Assembly (NCBI GenBank): GCA_003116975.1
Contig: BGKB01000107.1
Location: 1-64,000, forward strand
DNA: 64,000 nucleotides
Origin: Aurantiochytrium sp. KH105
Taxonomy: Eukaryota > Sar > Bigyra > Thraustochytrida > Thraustochytriidae
Reading direction: 5' to 3'
Shown: positions 48,850 through 60,468 of the stretch, in pieces
Position numbering within the stretch: the stretch's first letter is position 1
Layout of the letters: every line of letters starts with the position of its first letter
Program-made: the position numbers and the translations under genes
The notes under the pieces: generated by a model
Database searches by the model: none
What the model was told of the DNA's origin: nothing
The model's input: the letters and a program-made list of their open reading frames with translations, nothing else

Positions 48850-51132
48850 ATGGCCGTGGAGCTGCTCCAGGCGGAGCGTGACGCCTTCGCGCGCGTCGTC
48901 AACGACGCGCCGGCGACCCCGGAGGAGCCGCTGTGCATCTACCGCGGCGAGGAGCGCGTGCTCGTGTACGGCAACCGCGCTTTCTGGGCGCTCGCGCCCA
49001 AAGACAGCCTGGCCGTCGGCCAGCCCCTGCAGGTCAGCGCGTGGCCGCCCCTGTGCAAACGTCGCGCCTGCCACGGCGGGCAACCGCCCGAACACCGCTG
49101 GGAGGAAACCGAGATTCAAAATGTGAACGGCCAGTCCTGGTGTTACGCCGTGGGCAAGGTCTCGGCCGCAGCCCAGCGCACGCACACGGCCAAATCCTCA
49201 TGCGCCGACCTCCTCATGGACCGCGATGATGTGGTCGTCTGCTGCGTGGACGCCTCCGGTGACGTATCCTTTGCGAACGCCACCTTTGCCACGCTCATGG
49301 GTGAGGACCAAATCATCGGCGTCCCCGCTGGACGCATCTTTGCAGGCAAACCAGAAGTCGCCTGTCTTTTGCGCGCATTGGCCGGCAACGAAGAGTGCGA
49401 ATTTCGTCTCATCATGAAGAGCGAGGCCTCGGGGACGCGCATGTTTCAAATGTACGGCAAACCTACGAAATCGAACGGTGCCGAAGCCTCACCTTTTGCC
49501 TTTGTGGGAACCGAGATCTCAGATCGCGTCGTGCTGGACAGAGAGCTGGCGCAAGGCAGGCTGAACGTTGCTGCCACGGAGCGCGTCAAGTCCACCTTTC
49601 TGTCGCTCGTCACGCACGAACTCCGTACCCCGCTCGTGTCTATTCTTGGGTCTATGGATGTTCTCCTCGATATGCAGCTCGAGGCTAAACAGGCGTCGCT
49701 CGTGCGGAGCGCGTCGCGCTCCGGCGAGCACCTCATCCAGATGCTCGGCAACATCATTGATATGTCAAAGCTCGGGTCCGGAGCAATCACGCTCACGCGG
49801 GAGCGTGTATCTGTGGGAGATATGCTGACCGAGGTCGAATGTCTCGTGCGCTGTAACGCTGCCGAAAAGGATCTCACGGTGAGTCTGCAGATTGGCCGCG
49901 GAGTTCCTTCGCAGGTGGTCGGGGACAAGTCCCGACTTGTACAAATTCTCTTCAAAGTCCTTGACAACGCCGTCAAGTTCTCTCACGAGGGCAGCCACGT
50001 GCTGGTCAACATTTCCGGCCAATGGCACGAGGATCCGCGCGAGCACAGTGCCGCGACAGGGGCGTTACTGTGGGACCCCGAGGTCAAGAGCCCGGGCTTC
50101 AATTCCTCCTGCTCTTGCTCCGGCTCCGGCTCCGACGACGGCAAAAGTCATGACTACCTCCCGGGACACCCGTTTCGCCGCAAAAGATTACTACGGAGCA
50201 AACACAGCGCCAGTAGCGCTGGAACGAGCAGCAGCGCCTCGGGCACCAAGGGTGAAGTGTGTTCTTCCGTTTGCAGCAGCACGTCGGCAGGGTTCCCACA
50301 GCAGGACTTTTCACCACCTGCGGAGGGAAGGAACCCATCTGACCGGAGGCAGCCCTTTCGTGAGCTTGTTGTGCAGATTCAGGACTTTGGTGGCGGCATC
50401 GACCCACAGCAGTTGCAGCATGTGTTTGAGCCTTTTGCAATGGGTGATGACTCGTTTTCTCGCTCGTTCACCGGGACGGGCCTCGGCTTGCCGTTGTGCA
50501 AGCGTCTGCTTGACTTGATGGGCGGTTCGATCCGGCTCCACTCTGAGGTTGACGCAGGTACCTGCGCAACGGTCCATTTGCCTCTCGAGGTTCCCGAGCC
50601 TCTGCAGCTCTTGCAAGCTACGGGCCAACATGTAGCGATCGGACCATCAATTTGGAAGGTCGAGCACCACGCAGCCTTTTCGGAAAAGCGTAGCAGTTTC
50701 AAGACGTCAGTGCGCAAGCCCATCAGTATGGATGCATTGCAAGATTTTCACGTGCTCTTGGTGGAGGACACACCCTTAATTCAGGTCATCATGATGAAAT
50801 TTCTCAAGGGCGCACGAATGAAGGTTACGCTCGCCAAGAATGGCCGCGAGGCGGTCGACTATTTCGAGCAAAGTGACGCAGGCACCTTTGATGTGGTTCT
50901 CATGGACCTCCAGATGCCCATCATGGACGGATTCTCCGCAACGCGAATGATTCGCGCCTGCGAGCGCAAGCGGAAGACGGAGCCGTTGCCGCTCCTTGCG
51001 CTCACAGCTTTCACTTTGGCACAAGATCTCGACGCTTGCCTCGAGGCCGGTTGCGACAGCTACCTCATCAAGCCGGTGAAGCGCGAACTTTTGCTTTCCG
51101 CCATCCTGAGTGCATTACGAGGGACTCGCTAA
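48850..51132 (+). CDS. Soluble hybrid histidine kinase 2 (PAS-HisKA-HATPase-REC)
   Basis: 760 residues from ATG 48850. An N-terminal PAS-like region (LVYGNRAFWALAPKDSLAVG) matches the corresponding segment of kinase 1. A second PAS follows (VVVCCVDASGDVSFANATFA). HisKA His256 is in SLVTHELRTP. HATPase_c has the N box (VLDNAVKFSHEG), G1 (QDFGGGIDPQQL), FEPFAMGDDS, and G2 (FTGTGLGLPLCKRL), with a Ser/Cys-rich insert of about 75 residues between N and G1 as in kinase 1. The receiver has LLVEDTPLIQ, Asp686 in LMDLQMPIMDG, and LIKPVKR. No membrane segment. It should autophosphorylate His256 and pass phosphate to Asp686, then probably to an HPt protein encoded elsewhere. Same strand as kinase 1; tandem duplication followed by divergence is likely. 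Confidence 0.95.
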   Translation: MAVELLQAERDAFARVVNDAPATPEEPLCIYRGEERVLVYGNRAFWALAPKDSLAVGQPLQVSAWPPLCKRRACHGGQPPEHRWEETEIQNVNGQSWCYAVGKVSAAAQRTHTAKSSCADLLMDRDDVVVCCVDASGDVSFANATFATLMGEDQIIGVPAGRIFAGKPEVACLLRALAGNEECEFRLIMKSEASGTRMFQMYGKPTKSNGAEASPFAFVGTEISDRVVLDRELAQGRLNVAATERVKSTFLSLVTHELRTPLVSILGSMDVLLDMQLEAKQASLVRSASRSGEHLIQMLGNIIDMSKLGSGAITLTRERVSVGDMLTEVECLVRCNAAEKDLTVSLQIGRGVPSQVVGDKSRLVQILFKVLDNAVKFSHEGSHVLVNISGQWHEDPREHSAATGALLWDPEVKSPGFNSSCSCSGSGSDDGKSHDYLPGHPFRRKRLLRSKHSASSAGTSSSASGTKGEVCSSVCSSTSAGFPQQDFSPPAEGRNPSDRRQPFRELVVQIQDFGGGIDPQQLQHVFEPFAMGDDSFSRSFTGTGLGLPLCKRLLDLMGGSIRLHSEVDAGTCATVHLPLEVPEPLQLLQATGQHVAIGPSIWKVEHHAAFSEKRSSFKTSVRKPISMDALQDFHVLLVEDTPLIQVIMMKFLKGARMKVTLAKNGREAVDYFEQSDAGTFDVVLMDLQMPIMDGFSATRMIRACERKRKTEPLPLLALTAFTLAQDLDACLEAGCDSYLIKPVKRELLLSAILSALRGTR

Positions 51133-51503
51133 ACACCCCGAGCCTTTCTATACATGAAAATTGATTACCAAATTATACCCGTTCTCCTTCTTTCATTCCT
51201 TTTTGGGATTCCTTGTCGTCTTTCCAATTGAGAAAATTCGATGTCTTGGCGCGCTCACGTCAAAGACGGATCTCGATTGACAAATTACAGAATAATTATG
51301 GTGTCCCACACACTGTGGACACAAACAAAAGAGGTTGGGGTGAGCCACACTATGTTATAGCCAGCCAGCCTGTCATTTGGTCTGCAAGAGAAAATGTATA
51401 CGGAGCAGGAGGAATAAATGAATCATAATGAAAAGTAAAAAAAGGAAAGAGACGAAAAAGTGACAGCTGCGCTGTCTCTAATTCTCCGTGCCAGGGTGGT
51501 AAT
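51133..51503. other. Convergent 3' spacer
   Basis: AT-richer than surrounding DNA; probable 3' untranslated regions of the second kinase and the large unknown gene. Nothing else seen. Confidence 0.5.
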
Positions 51504-54500
51504 TTAGTACAGGCTCATGGAAAAGTCGCAGGGGTTCTGAAGCCAAGAGACGGGGTCATCGTTGTCCGCGTCGCGCGCAACGTCCTTGAAGCCGCGATCC
51601 TCGTACACGGACTTTTCAATGGCGCAAGTCCTGGAAAAGAGCTTGGTGACCCAGGGACTGTTGATGTCCTCGCGGAACTGGAAACGGACCTCGGACTCGA
51701 GTCGTGTGCCGCAAACGGACTTGCGCGTCTCGCGAATCATGCGCTTGCGGCGCGAGTACGTGACGGTGATGCAGAGGCAGCCGTCCTGGAGCGTGGCCAC
51801 GTAGGTGGCGTGCGTTTGGGGACGCTCCATGGGTAGCGGAGGCGGCACATCCCAGCGATGCTCCTTGCCATCGAGAATGTAGCGCTGGAAGCCAGACGAA
51901 AAGAGTTTGGCGTTGCACTCGGTGTCAATCGCTCCCGGGCAGTGCGTGATCTTGACGTAGGTCTCCATGAACCGCGTCATGCGACGAAGAATGAAGGGAA
52001 CGCCCATCGCCTCGCGAATGCTCTCGAGAACATCGAGCGTCTCGGGCGGGCGCAGGTACTCGCCGGTAAAGTTGTTGCGCGGGTCCTGGTTGGGGACAAA
52101 GGCGAGCTCGTTGCTGAGCGAAAGCAAAAGCTCGGCGCCGGAAGGCTTCCGGCGGCGCCGATGAAGGCTTCCGTCCGCGCTCGAGACCGACGAGGCCCCG
52201 GAGTCATAGACGGGGTTCTGACCGTCGGTTTCGTAGACTGAGCGCGGGCTGAGGCGATCCTTGCGGGGGCTGGCGTCCGTCTTGTCATCATCGTCGTCGT
52301 CGGTCTCGTCGCTGCTGTGCTTGCTGGCGCCGCTGACGCTGCCCGCATTGTTGAAGCGGGCAGCAGCAGCAGCGGCTGTGGCAGCCATAGTTTTGAAGGT
52401 GTTGGTGTAATGCATAATGTTCTCGTTGAAGCTGCGCTCGGCCTCGGCGGAGGGGCGCATGGGATCCGCGGAGCTCGCGACCGCGTTGCTCCAGGAAATG
52501 TGGTGCGTCTTGCTGGTGTTCGCGTTGGCGCCACCATTGCTCGTGTCCTTGGGGTCCCAGACCTGCGTCTTGAAGAGAAAGTAGAGCTCATCAATGCTAA
52601 TGCGGTAGCGCATGAGGAACTTGCAGAGGAGGTCGAGCAGGATCGAGAGGGCAAGCGACGAGTGGCTCGAGGAGTCGCAGTTAAGGCTGGCGCCGCAGAG
52701 TGCTTGCTTGATGGTCGAGGTGAAGTCCTGCTCATCAATGAGAAAATAGGAAAAGTCCTTCATGATATCGACAAACTTGAGCGGGCCTTGCGTCTCGTTG
52801 GACGAGTGCTCGAGCACGCTAAAGTCGAGATCAAACGGCTGAAAGTCGTCAAGCGAGGCGAGGTCGCCGCCAATGCTGCCACGGTCCGCCGAACCGAGAA
52901 GCGTACCATCGTCGGCGTCGGACTCGGTGCCGGAGCTGCTGCTGAAAAAGTCCATGCAATCCGAGATAGACTTGCTAAAGTCATCGACAGAGACGACCGA
53001 GTTTGTGTCGGAGCCAATGTGGATGCCTTTGTTTTCGGCGGCGAGGTGCGCCAGAGGAGTGCAGCTCTTGATGTCGAGACGGAGGAGGCTGCGCAAGACG
53101 TGGTACAAGAGCGTGCGGCGCTGTTCGAGCGTGGTCGGGGGTACCACCACGCCGACCGGTGAGCTCGGCACTGCAAAGAAGCCATGGTCCGCGCCCGAGG
53201 ACCCATGCGTTTGCTGCTGCGAAGTCCGGGAACGGTGTTGAAGGTGACTGCTACTCTTGTTTTTCTTTGTGTTGGTGTTGTTGCCGGTGTTACTCTTGCG
53301 TGCAATAGGTTTCGAGAGAGCGTCCATGTCCACCATGAGGCCGCCTGTGCCCGTGCCGGAGTTGTTGTTGTTGCTCCGGTTTGCGGTATTCGTCTGCATC
53401 TGCTTGTTGGAGTTGCCGCACGTGCACGAGCAGGTGCTCGCAGCGCAGTTATGACCGCGAACAGGAGCAGGAGCGGCAGGAGATTTGTGCATGTTTTCAA
53501 AAGGAGAAGAGTGATGATGATGGTGGTGGTGGTGGTGGTGCTGATGGCTGTTGTTTTGCTGCGGGTGTTGGTGCATGTGGCTTTGCGCAAAGTCACCAAT
53601 GTCGGAAGACTCGTACTTGACGATACCGTCAAGCACGTCGTTATCCCGGCCCTCGTCCATGCCGGCCAGACCAAAGTCGTCCGTTCCTGTGAGAATGTCG
53701 TCATTATCAAAAAGACGCATCCGCTTGTTGAGGTTGCCAGTATGAGAGCCGAGCAGACTGCTAAGGCTGCTAAGACTGCTGTTGCTGTTGCTATTGTTGA
53801 CATTCTGGTACAGGGAATTCGACAATGGCGCGTTGTTGCGGGCGGCGCGCTTCTTGAGAGGCTTGAGCTCGTCCGGCGTGTCAGCAAAGGTGCTGTTGGC
53901 AACGCGAGGATTGACCGTAAAGTCCATGAGTGCGGGGAACTTCATGTCAAAGGGGGCGAGCTTGGGCGTCGACGCAGAAGCGGGCGATGCAGGCGAGCTC
54001 ACAAGGTCGAGTGGGCGGTCCTTGACGACGGGGATGGACTTGGGAACGGCCTTGTGCGAGCGCTTGCTTTCGTCCTGAAGCTCGAGCTGCATCTTGAGCT
54101 GCGCGGGCAGGCGGTCTAGGTTTTGGCGCTGGCGGCGACGGCAAAACAGTGTAAAGGAGGGTGTGTCTGATGATGCGATGACGCGAAAGTTGCCAGAGGA
54201 GACCTCTTCAAGGACGTAGGCGCGGAGAACATGCTCGCTCTCGCACGTGTGCTTGTTGGCGACCCAGCCGTAGTGCCATCCGCGCTTGGCCTTGTTGATG
54301 ACAAAGGTGACTTGTGCGGCGTTTGCAAAGACAGAGCCGTCTTCGAGCTCGCCCTCGAGCCAGGGGTTGAACTGCTCGTTCTTGGTTCGCAAGTTTTCTG
54401 CGATGCGCGCGGTGGTGACGACCTCGCCGATGCGGAGGCCGGGCTCCTCGTCGCTCTTTGTTGGCAACTTGACGAACTCGGCAAAGGCGCGCAGACGTTT

Positions 54501-54668
54501 CTGCTGCGGGTTCTCGACGGCGAGAAAGACCGGTCGGCCGCAGAAACCGCGAAGCTTGTGTTCGTCCGAGCAGAGGGGAAAGCACCGAAGGTTCTTGAGG
54601 CCGCTGCGCTTGTTGTTGCGCTGATACCTCCGCGTGTAGAGGTCGGCGTCCTTGAAGGAGACCTGCAT
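51504..54668 (-). CDS. Large unrecognised protein with conserved-looking ends and low-complexity middle
   Basis: 1054 residues from the first ATG (54668), no family recognised. Residues 1-200 look folded: LRCFPLCSDEHKLRGFCGRP, then WLEGELEDGSVFANAAQVTF and WHYGWVANKHTCESEHVLRA, ending in a basic RRRQRQNLDRLP. The middle (200-600) is disordered with Asn, Ser and His runs, including a 10-His stretch near residue 376. A helical segment near 530-700 (TTLEQRRTLLYHVLRSLLRL) and a C-terminal folded 200 residues (ETLDVLESIREAMGVPFILR, TYVATLQDGCLCITVTYSRR) follow. No membrane helix or catalytic signature. Architecture of two ordered ends with a long Ser/Asn/His-rich middle is common in transcriptional or RNA-granule regulators, but that is only a guess. 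Coding status is well supported by length and codon bias. Confidence 0.8.
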   Translation of the reverse strand: MQVSFKDADLYTRRYQRNNKRSGLKNLRCFPLCSDEHKLRGFCGRPVFLAVENPQQKRLRAFAEFVKLPTKSDEEPGLRIGEVVTTARIAENLRTKNEQFNPWLEGELEDGSVFANAAQVTFVINKAKRGWHYGWVANKHTCESEHVLRAYVLEEVSSGNFRVIASSDTPSFTLFCRRRQRQNLDRLPAQLKMQLELQDESKRSHKAVPKSIPVVKDRPLDLVSSPASPASASTPKLAPFDMKFPALMDFTVNPRVANSTFADTPDELKPLKKRAARNNAPLSNSLYQNVNNSNSNSSLSSLSSLLGSHTGNLNKRMRLFDNDDILTGTDDFGLAGMDEGRDNDVLDGIVKYESSDIGDFAQSHMHQHPQQNNSHQHHHHHHHHHHSSPFENMHKSPAAPAPVRGHNCAASTCSCTCGNSNKQMQTNTANRSNNNNSGTGTGGLMVDMDALSKPIARKSNTGNNTNTKKNKSSSHLQHRSRTSQQQTHGSSGADHGFFAVPSSPVGVVVPPTTLEQRRTLLYHVLRSLLRLDIKSCTPLAHLAAENKGIHIGSDTNSVVSVDDFSKSISDCMDFFSSSSGTESDADDGTLLGSADRGSIGGDLASLDDFQPFDLDFSVLEHSSNETQGPLKFVDIMKDFSYFLIDEQDFTSTIKQALCGASLNCDSSSHSSLALSILLDLLCKFLMRYRISIDELYFLFKTQVWDPKDTSNGGANANTSKTHHISWSNAVASSADPMRPSAEAERSFNENIMHYTNTFKTMAATAAAAAARFNNAGSVSGASKHSSDETDDDDDDKTDASPRKDRLSPRSVYETDGQNPVYDSGASSVSSADGSLHRRRRKPSGAELLLSLSNELAFVPNQDPRNNFTGEYLRPPETLDVLESIREAMGVPFILRRMTRFMETYVKITHCPGAIDTECNAKLFSSGFQRYILDGKEHRWDVPPPLPMERPQTHATYVATLQDGCLCITVTYSRRKRMIRETRKSVCGTRLESEVRFQFREDINSPWVTKLFSRTCAIEKSVYEDRGFKDVARDADNDDPVSWLQNPCDFSMSLY

Positions 54669-57600
54669 CGTGTCAGCCGGGCTCGCGGTCACTTCACCGC
54701 CGCTCTGCCGCTGCCTTCTGCTGCTGCTCCTCCCGCTTGGCTCCTGTTGCGTCAGTCGAAGCGCGCGCTGCTGCTGCTGCGTTGCGTGCGTGCGCGCTCG
54801 TTTCCGTGTCTATCCGCTCGTCTCGCGGCTTCGCTTCGCTTTGCTCTGCTCTGCTCTGCTTTGCGGCTATGCTACGCGCTGTCCCGGAGTGCGCGGCGAT
54901 GCGATTGCGATCTCCCTCTCCCCTCCGGTCGGTCGGCCGTGCGTGCAGGGCCGCTTGCGAGTGTGCGCGTGGAAGGAAGGGCGCGTGGAAGGAAGGGCGC
55001 GAGGGAGGAAGCAGCGGCGATCGGCGATTGGGTGGGTCCACAGTCAGCCTCCACGCGTGGCAGGCGGGCAGGGCGAGCTCGGGCTCTCTCTCCCTGTCCC
55101 TCTCCCTCACTCTGTCGGACGCTGTTTGCTCACAGGCAGGCAGGCAGGCAGGCAGGCCCAAGCTCGGGCTTGGCTGCGCGGCGCTTCCGAAAGGGGGATT
55201 ACAGGCGACGTGCCCGGACTTGCGTGCGTGAGTGCGCTGCTCTGCTCTGCTCTGGCCTGAGGTCGTCTCGCGCGCCGTCGGTCTCGAAGTCGCTTTCGTT
55301 TGCTCGGTCGGTCGCTTGGTCGCGAACAGCGCGCACGACAGGTGGAATGCGGATGATGGATGGATGGGCGGGGTGCCTGGATGGATTGTTGGGCCCAGCG
55401 CCGCGGTCGCGAACGCAGTGCGCAACAGATCGGGCGCGGTACGGCGCGCGGCTGCGGCTATCGTGTGTGAGCGCGAGCAGGAAAGCGCGTGCGAGCGCGA
55501 GCGCGGGGCTCACTGGTCGCTCGCTCGCTCCCACTCAAATGTGCTTGCAGCGGGAGGACTGCCTCGTAGATATTCGAATTTTGATGCGATGCCGATCGAT
55601 GATCGACGCTGAGTTGGGGCTGTGAGCGAAGCTAGGCAAGGCAAAGCAAGCCAAGCCACGCCGGTCGTGCACCGGTCGATTTACACGCTCGCTTGCGACG
55701 CACTCCGCGCTCGCTCCTCTTTGTTTCTTTTTCTTTTTCCAACTTTTTTATTTGGGCGCTCACTCCGCGTCTGGATCCCGACCTGGACAGACGCTGGCTA
55801 TGCCGCTGTGCTGCGCTGCGCTGCGACTCCACTGGCCGACGGACCGCTGCGACGCAACCGCTGCACGCTGGGCTCCTCTCGGCTCTGCTCTGCTCTCCTG
55901 CGCCGCTCCTCGCGTCGGTCCCTCGACGTCGCAGGCGGCTCCGGCGCGCGATTCGAATTTGAATTTGAATGGAGTTTGCCTTCTGCTTTTTCTTTCCTTC
56001 TTTCCTTTTTTCTTTCTTTACTTTCTTTCTTTTCTTCATTTCTGTTTTTCTCTCCTTCTTTCTTTCCTCCTGCGATGCCATGCAACGCGATGCGACGCAG
56101 GGCGATGCGATGCGATGCGACGCGGCGCGAGCCTCGCTCTCCCGCTGCCAGGGACCCACACACGCATCCACCGCCTTCGTCGCGCAGCGGCCTTCCGCGG
56201 CGCGGCGCGATCGACCGCCCGCCCGCCCCGTCCTGGGCGCACCGAGGAATCCGATTTTCAGCTGCGGCTGCCTCTCTCTCTGCCCGTCCAGGCGGCAGCC
56301 GCATCCGAGCCGAAGCCAAGCCAAGCGAGGCGAAGCGACTCGGCTCCAGCCGCGCCACACTGCGCGACGTCGCCGGTGCGCGCAGGCGAGCGGGCAGGGT
56401 AGAGCAGGGCAGGGCCTCGGGGCGCGCGCGGCGCGATCTTCGCGCGCAAGAACCGCAACGTCGCGTGGTCTCCAGCCCCCGCGGGACGAGCGGCAGGCGG
56501 AGAAGATCAGGCAGGTCACCGCCGCAGGCAGGCAGGCAGGCAGGCAGGCAAGGGGGAGGATTTTGAAAACTTACGAAGCCTTTCGAACGAGGATTCGAGC
56601 AAGAAAATCATTCGAAAAAAATTAATGCCAACACCCAAGAGGGAAAGAACTGAGGTGGTAAAAGGAAGCCGCGGGAAACTCGCGCGAGGCCTCGGCCCAC
56701 GCTCCAACCCCGGCCTGCCGTGGCCGCTGGCCCCGGCCCCGGGCGACGCGCCGCACCCAGCCAGCGGCTTTTCGGCGAGCGCGGTGCGGGCGGCAGCCGA
56801 ATTGGCAAGGCGCATGCACGCATCTTGACGCACGCGTGCGCTGCGGTTCAAATCTTCCCCGCCGCAGGACGACCCCTCGCGCGGGGGCACGGCGCACGTC
56901 TAGGGCCGGAATGACCGCTGCCCACAGGGACAGCTGCCATTCCCCTTTGCGTTCCCTCGCGTTCTTACATAGAGTTTACTACGATGCCTAGGGTGGGGCC
57001 AAGGCGGCGTCGCGCGCAGGATGCCCCTACGATGAAAGCCGCACTTTGGATGGCGCGAAAGCGCGACTTGCTGTGCGGCGCTGCAAGTGCGGGACGAGGG
57101 GGGTGCGCGCGGAGTCCCGGAGCGCAAGCTTCTGCACCCGCCGGTCCCCATGTCCGCTGCATCTTTTTTAACCACAAGCAACCTAACTTTTCAGGCGTGA
57201 GAAAAGAAAGAAGTCCAGCCCACTCGCCAAGCAGCCAGAGAGAAACTTGTGAGACAGGAAATAGCGCAACAGGAACGACTCGAGGGCGCCAATCTGTCTG
57301 CCTTGCCACGCAGGGACGAAGAAGCGCGCGATGCGATGCGGCGCGATCTCCTCTCCTTCAAGTTCGAGCAAGATGTTTTTCCATGCCGCAGTGGCCGCTT
57401 GCTCTGCTTCTTTTCTCTCTCTCCGACTGCGACCCGTAGTTCGGGACCGGCCGAAGGCGCCGAACGCGCCCCCTAGATCGGCTCCGCTCGACATATCAAG
57501 CAGCCGCACCGTGACAGAGAGACAGAGACACAGACAGACAGAGACAGACAAACCGGGCGGCTGGCGCCGAATGAAGGGAGAGAAAGCAAGCAGGCGAGCA

Positions 57601-59810
57601 GGCAAGGCAAGCTCAAGTTGCAGTCAACGTCGCGTGCGTGCGTGCATGTATGCATGACGCATGCAGGACGGGCGGGCGGCGCATCATGCATGCATTTACA
57701 GTGATCTCCTGCTGCGCTGCGTGCGATGGCAGGTTCGTGCATGGACGGCGCAATTCAGCCACCATGGCCAGTTAGATGGTCTGCACCGCTCGCTCGTTTC
57801 AACAGCAACAAACAACCGCTTCACGACGCTGGTGCTAGGACGCCACGAGGAGGACGACATGCACAGACCGTGGCTGGCGGGCCGGCAGATTCCACGCCCA
57901 TCCGATCGACCGACCGACCGAACGATCGCTCGATTCGATTCGATTCGATTCGATCGCTCGAGCATCGTCGCGCTCCAGCTCCTGGCAGCTCCGGCTCCGG
58001 CTGCGGCTCCGGCTGCGGCTTCCCCGCCGAAAAGAAAGAAAGGGAAGAAACGGGAGAAGAAAAAAGGGAAAAGAGAAGAACCAGTGCAGCACCAGCACCA
58101 CTGCAACCAGCTGCAGCCAGGCAGAGAAGATACTTTCTGGTGCAGGCGCGGCAGGCTGGATGCCTGCCGTGGCCGGCCGGGGAAGCGCCGCCCGCGCTGC
58201 GGCGTTGGCTGGCGCCTCGTGGCCCGCGTAGTACTACCGCTGCGGCGGCAGGGCTGCCAGCCACCGTAGCCACCCTGGCGGCCAGTCTGCGGGCGGGGAA
58301 GCCCTCCCTCTCGGCTGGGCTGCTGCTGCAGCTGCTTCCCGTCCGAATCTCAAAGTTTTCTTTTTCACATCGATCCATCGATCGATCGAGGGACCGAGGG
58401 ATCGAGGGACCGAGGGAGGGCGCACCGAGCTGGCGCACGCTCGCTCAGGCACGAGGCGGGGGCGGCCAGGCCCCGCGGCGCGATCCTCGCCGGCGGAGGC
58501 GGGGCCGGTCGGCAGCGGTCGGCAGCGGCAGCGGCCGGCAGGCCGTGGGCCCTCGCAGGGCCGCCTCGGCGAGGAGACCTGTGAGCTCGGCTTGGCTGGG
58601 CTCGGTTGGTCGGTCGGTTGGTTGGTGAGTTATTATCACCGGCCACAGATCGATCGATGGACCGATGGATCGACCGATTTTTCAAGTTCAAACGCCACCT
58701 CCAGTGTCCGGTGGCCGCTCGCTCGCACACCGTGGGATCAGAACCAAGCCAACCTCCGCCGCGATCGCACCCAGAGCCCCGCGGCGCCTCTGCCCGGAAT
58801 CCCCGCGCCGTGACGTGGCGGAGCGTGACGCGGCGCGGCCGCCAAGCCAGCCAGGCCTGCAGCCGCAGTGGCCGCTGCCAGTGGCGGCAGAAAAGTTGCC
58901 AAGGGCGAGTGGCAGGCCGGACGCGGCCGCGGCCGGTTCGCCGCCGCTGCCTCTTTTGCCCCGCCGCCCGGGGCCGGAATGACGGCTGGTCCGGGCGCCG
59001 CGCGGGTGTGCACCGCGCGGGCGAAATCCGGGTCGCTCGCCGCGCGCCCGTGCGTGCGCTGCAGCTGGCTGGGCTGCTGGTGGATGTGAGGATGCGAGCA
59101 AGCAAGGTCGCCTGTCGCGATGGCGCCTTCGTGCCTTGGCATCTCCTTGCCGGAGGAGGAGGAGCACGGCCACGAGCGGGCCTGATCGCGTGCGTGCCTT
59201 CGTGGGCTCGTGCTCATGCTGCACTCGCTGTGCCCTCCAAGATGCTGCCAATGCTGCCAATGCTGCTGCTGCTGCACTGTTAAAGAAAGCCTTGCGAGGG
59301 CCGACCCGAAGACGAGACGGGTGCAGCAGTCTGAGCGTAGAATCCGTGCTTCGCCAAGGACCAGGAGGGGCCGCCATGGGTGCAATAGGGGCCCGCGGCC
59401 TGCAGGCAGAACCCGCGCGCGAGGTCTTACAGCGCGGCGTCATCGCCTCCGCCACCTTCCGTCGCGGCGCGGCCAGCACTGGCCAGAGCTCATCTCCCCG
59501 GTCCACCAGTGGACAGGCAACAAAGTGCGCGGGGCCGAGTGATATGGGATGGATGGCACGGCGCATCCGAGACCGTGGCGATCCGAGTGAGCGCTGTGTT
59601 GCACGCTGCCGCTGTGCCGAGAGCTTCTTCCGGCCGGGCCAGCATGGGTCCGCGTTGCCTTGCTGCTGCTGATGATGATGATGACGATGGCATCAGCCAC
59701 CGGGCTCGCCATTGATCATTTCGGACCACGGCGCAGGCTCGAAGGACGTGAGCACATTTGCTGCCACCTCTGTCCCCAGTGCGAAGTGAGCGCTATCGGT
59801 GAACGCACAT

Positions 59811-59855
<45 letters not shown>

Positions 59856-60468
59856 GTGGAGCACGCGCAAGCTCGGCGATTCTGGCCAGCCAAGTCCGTG
59901 ATGTGCGGACGTCGCAGATCAGGTCACCGGGGTCTTGGCTATGCCGCCACAGAAGCGTACGCACAGGCGACAGCGACGCCAGATTGTGCTGCCAAGGTGC
60001 CAAATGTGGCGTGGGCAACGCGCGGTCATTCGACAACTTACAGTTAGCTTGGGGAGGGTCAGTCAATCAAGTCCTTGTGCAAGTTCATGTGCAAGTCAAT
60101 GTGCATGTCAATGTGCGTCACGGTTTATACTAAAGAAGAAAGCCAAAAGAACTCGAGCGCATAAAGAAGGGAAGACGCGCGCTGGCTCGCTCGCTCGCTC
60201 GCTCGCGCGCTCGCGCGCCCGCATCGAAAGGAGCGGAATGTGTATGCACGCATGCACGGGAGCAGTTCACAGTGAGCCCGGTGGATCTCCTTTCAGAGCA
60301 AGGCGAGGGAGACGCAATGCCGGCGCAAGACATGACAAAGCAAAGAACAAGAGCAATTTGTTCCTTGCTTTTGCATGCGCCCCTACTTTTCGCGTGTCGC
60401 GCCGAGCACCGACTGCCCCGTACATGGTCTGCGCTCTGTGCTCTCGAGCCCTGTGCTCTTTTGCAAGC
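54669..60468. other. 5.8 kb region without a supportable gene
   Basis: GC-rich and low in complexity. It holds AGGC tracts (about 55136-55158, 56523-56550), a degenerate GATGC-type tract (about 56070-56130), CGGAATG words (56903, 58971), a TTCGA tract (57930-57953), a CT tract (59814-59849) and a GCTC tract (60184-60210). Frames of up to 464 codons occur on both strands at once, start at non-ATG codons or within repeats, and show no domain. The first part is the upstream region of the large unknown gene. It could hide non-coding RNA genes or small spliced exons that I cannot detect. Confidence 0.5.
59814..59849. repeat. CT dinucleotide microsatellite
   Basis: About 18 copies, uninterrupted. 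Confidence 0.95.

Noticed and set aside
43228..51132. Recent bacterial origin of the two histidine kinases
   Set aside because: Codon use and GC match neighbouring genes, both have eukaryote-style Ser-rich inserts, and hybrid kinases are normal in protists.
54231..55625. 464-codon plus-strand frame across the start of the large unknown gene
   Set aside because: Antisense to the folded N-terminal region and then runs through repeats; no ATG-based domain.
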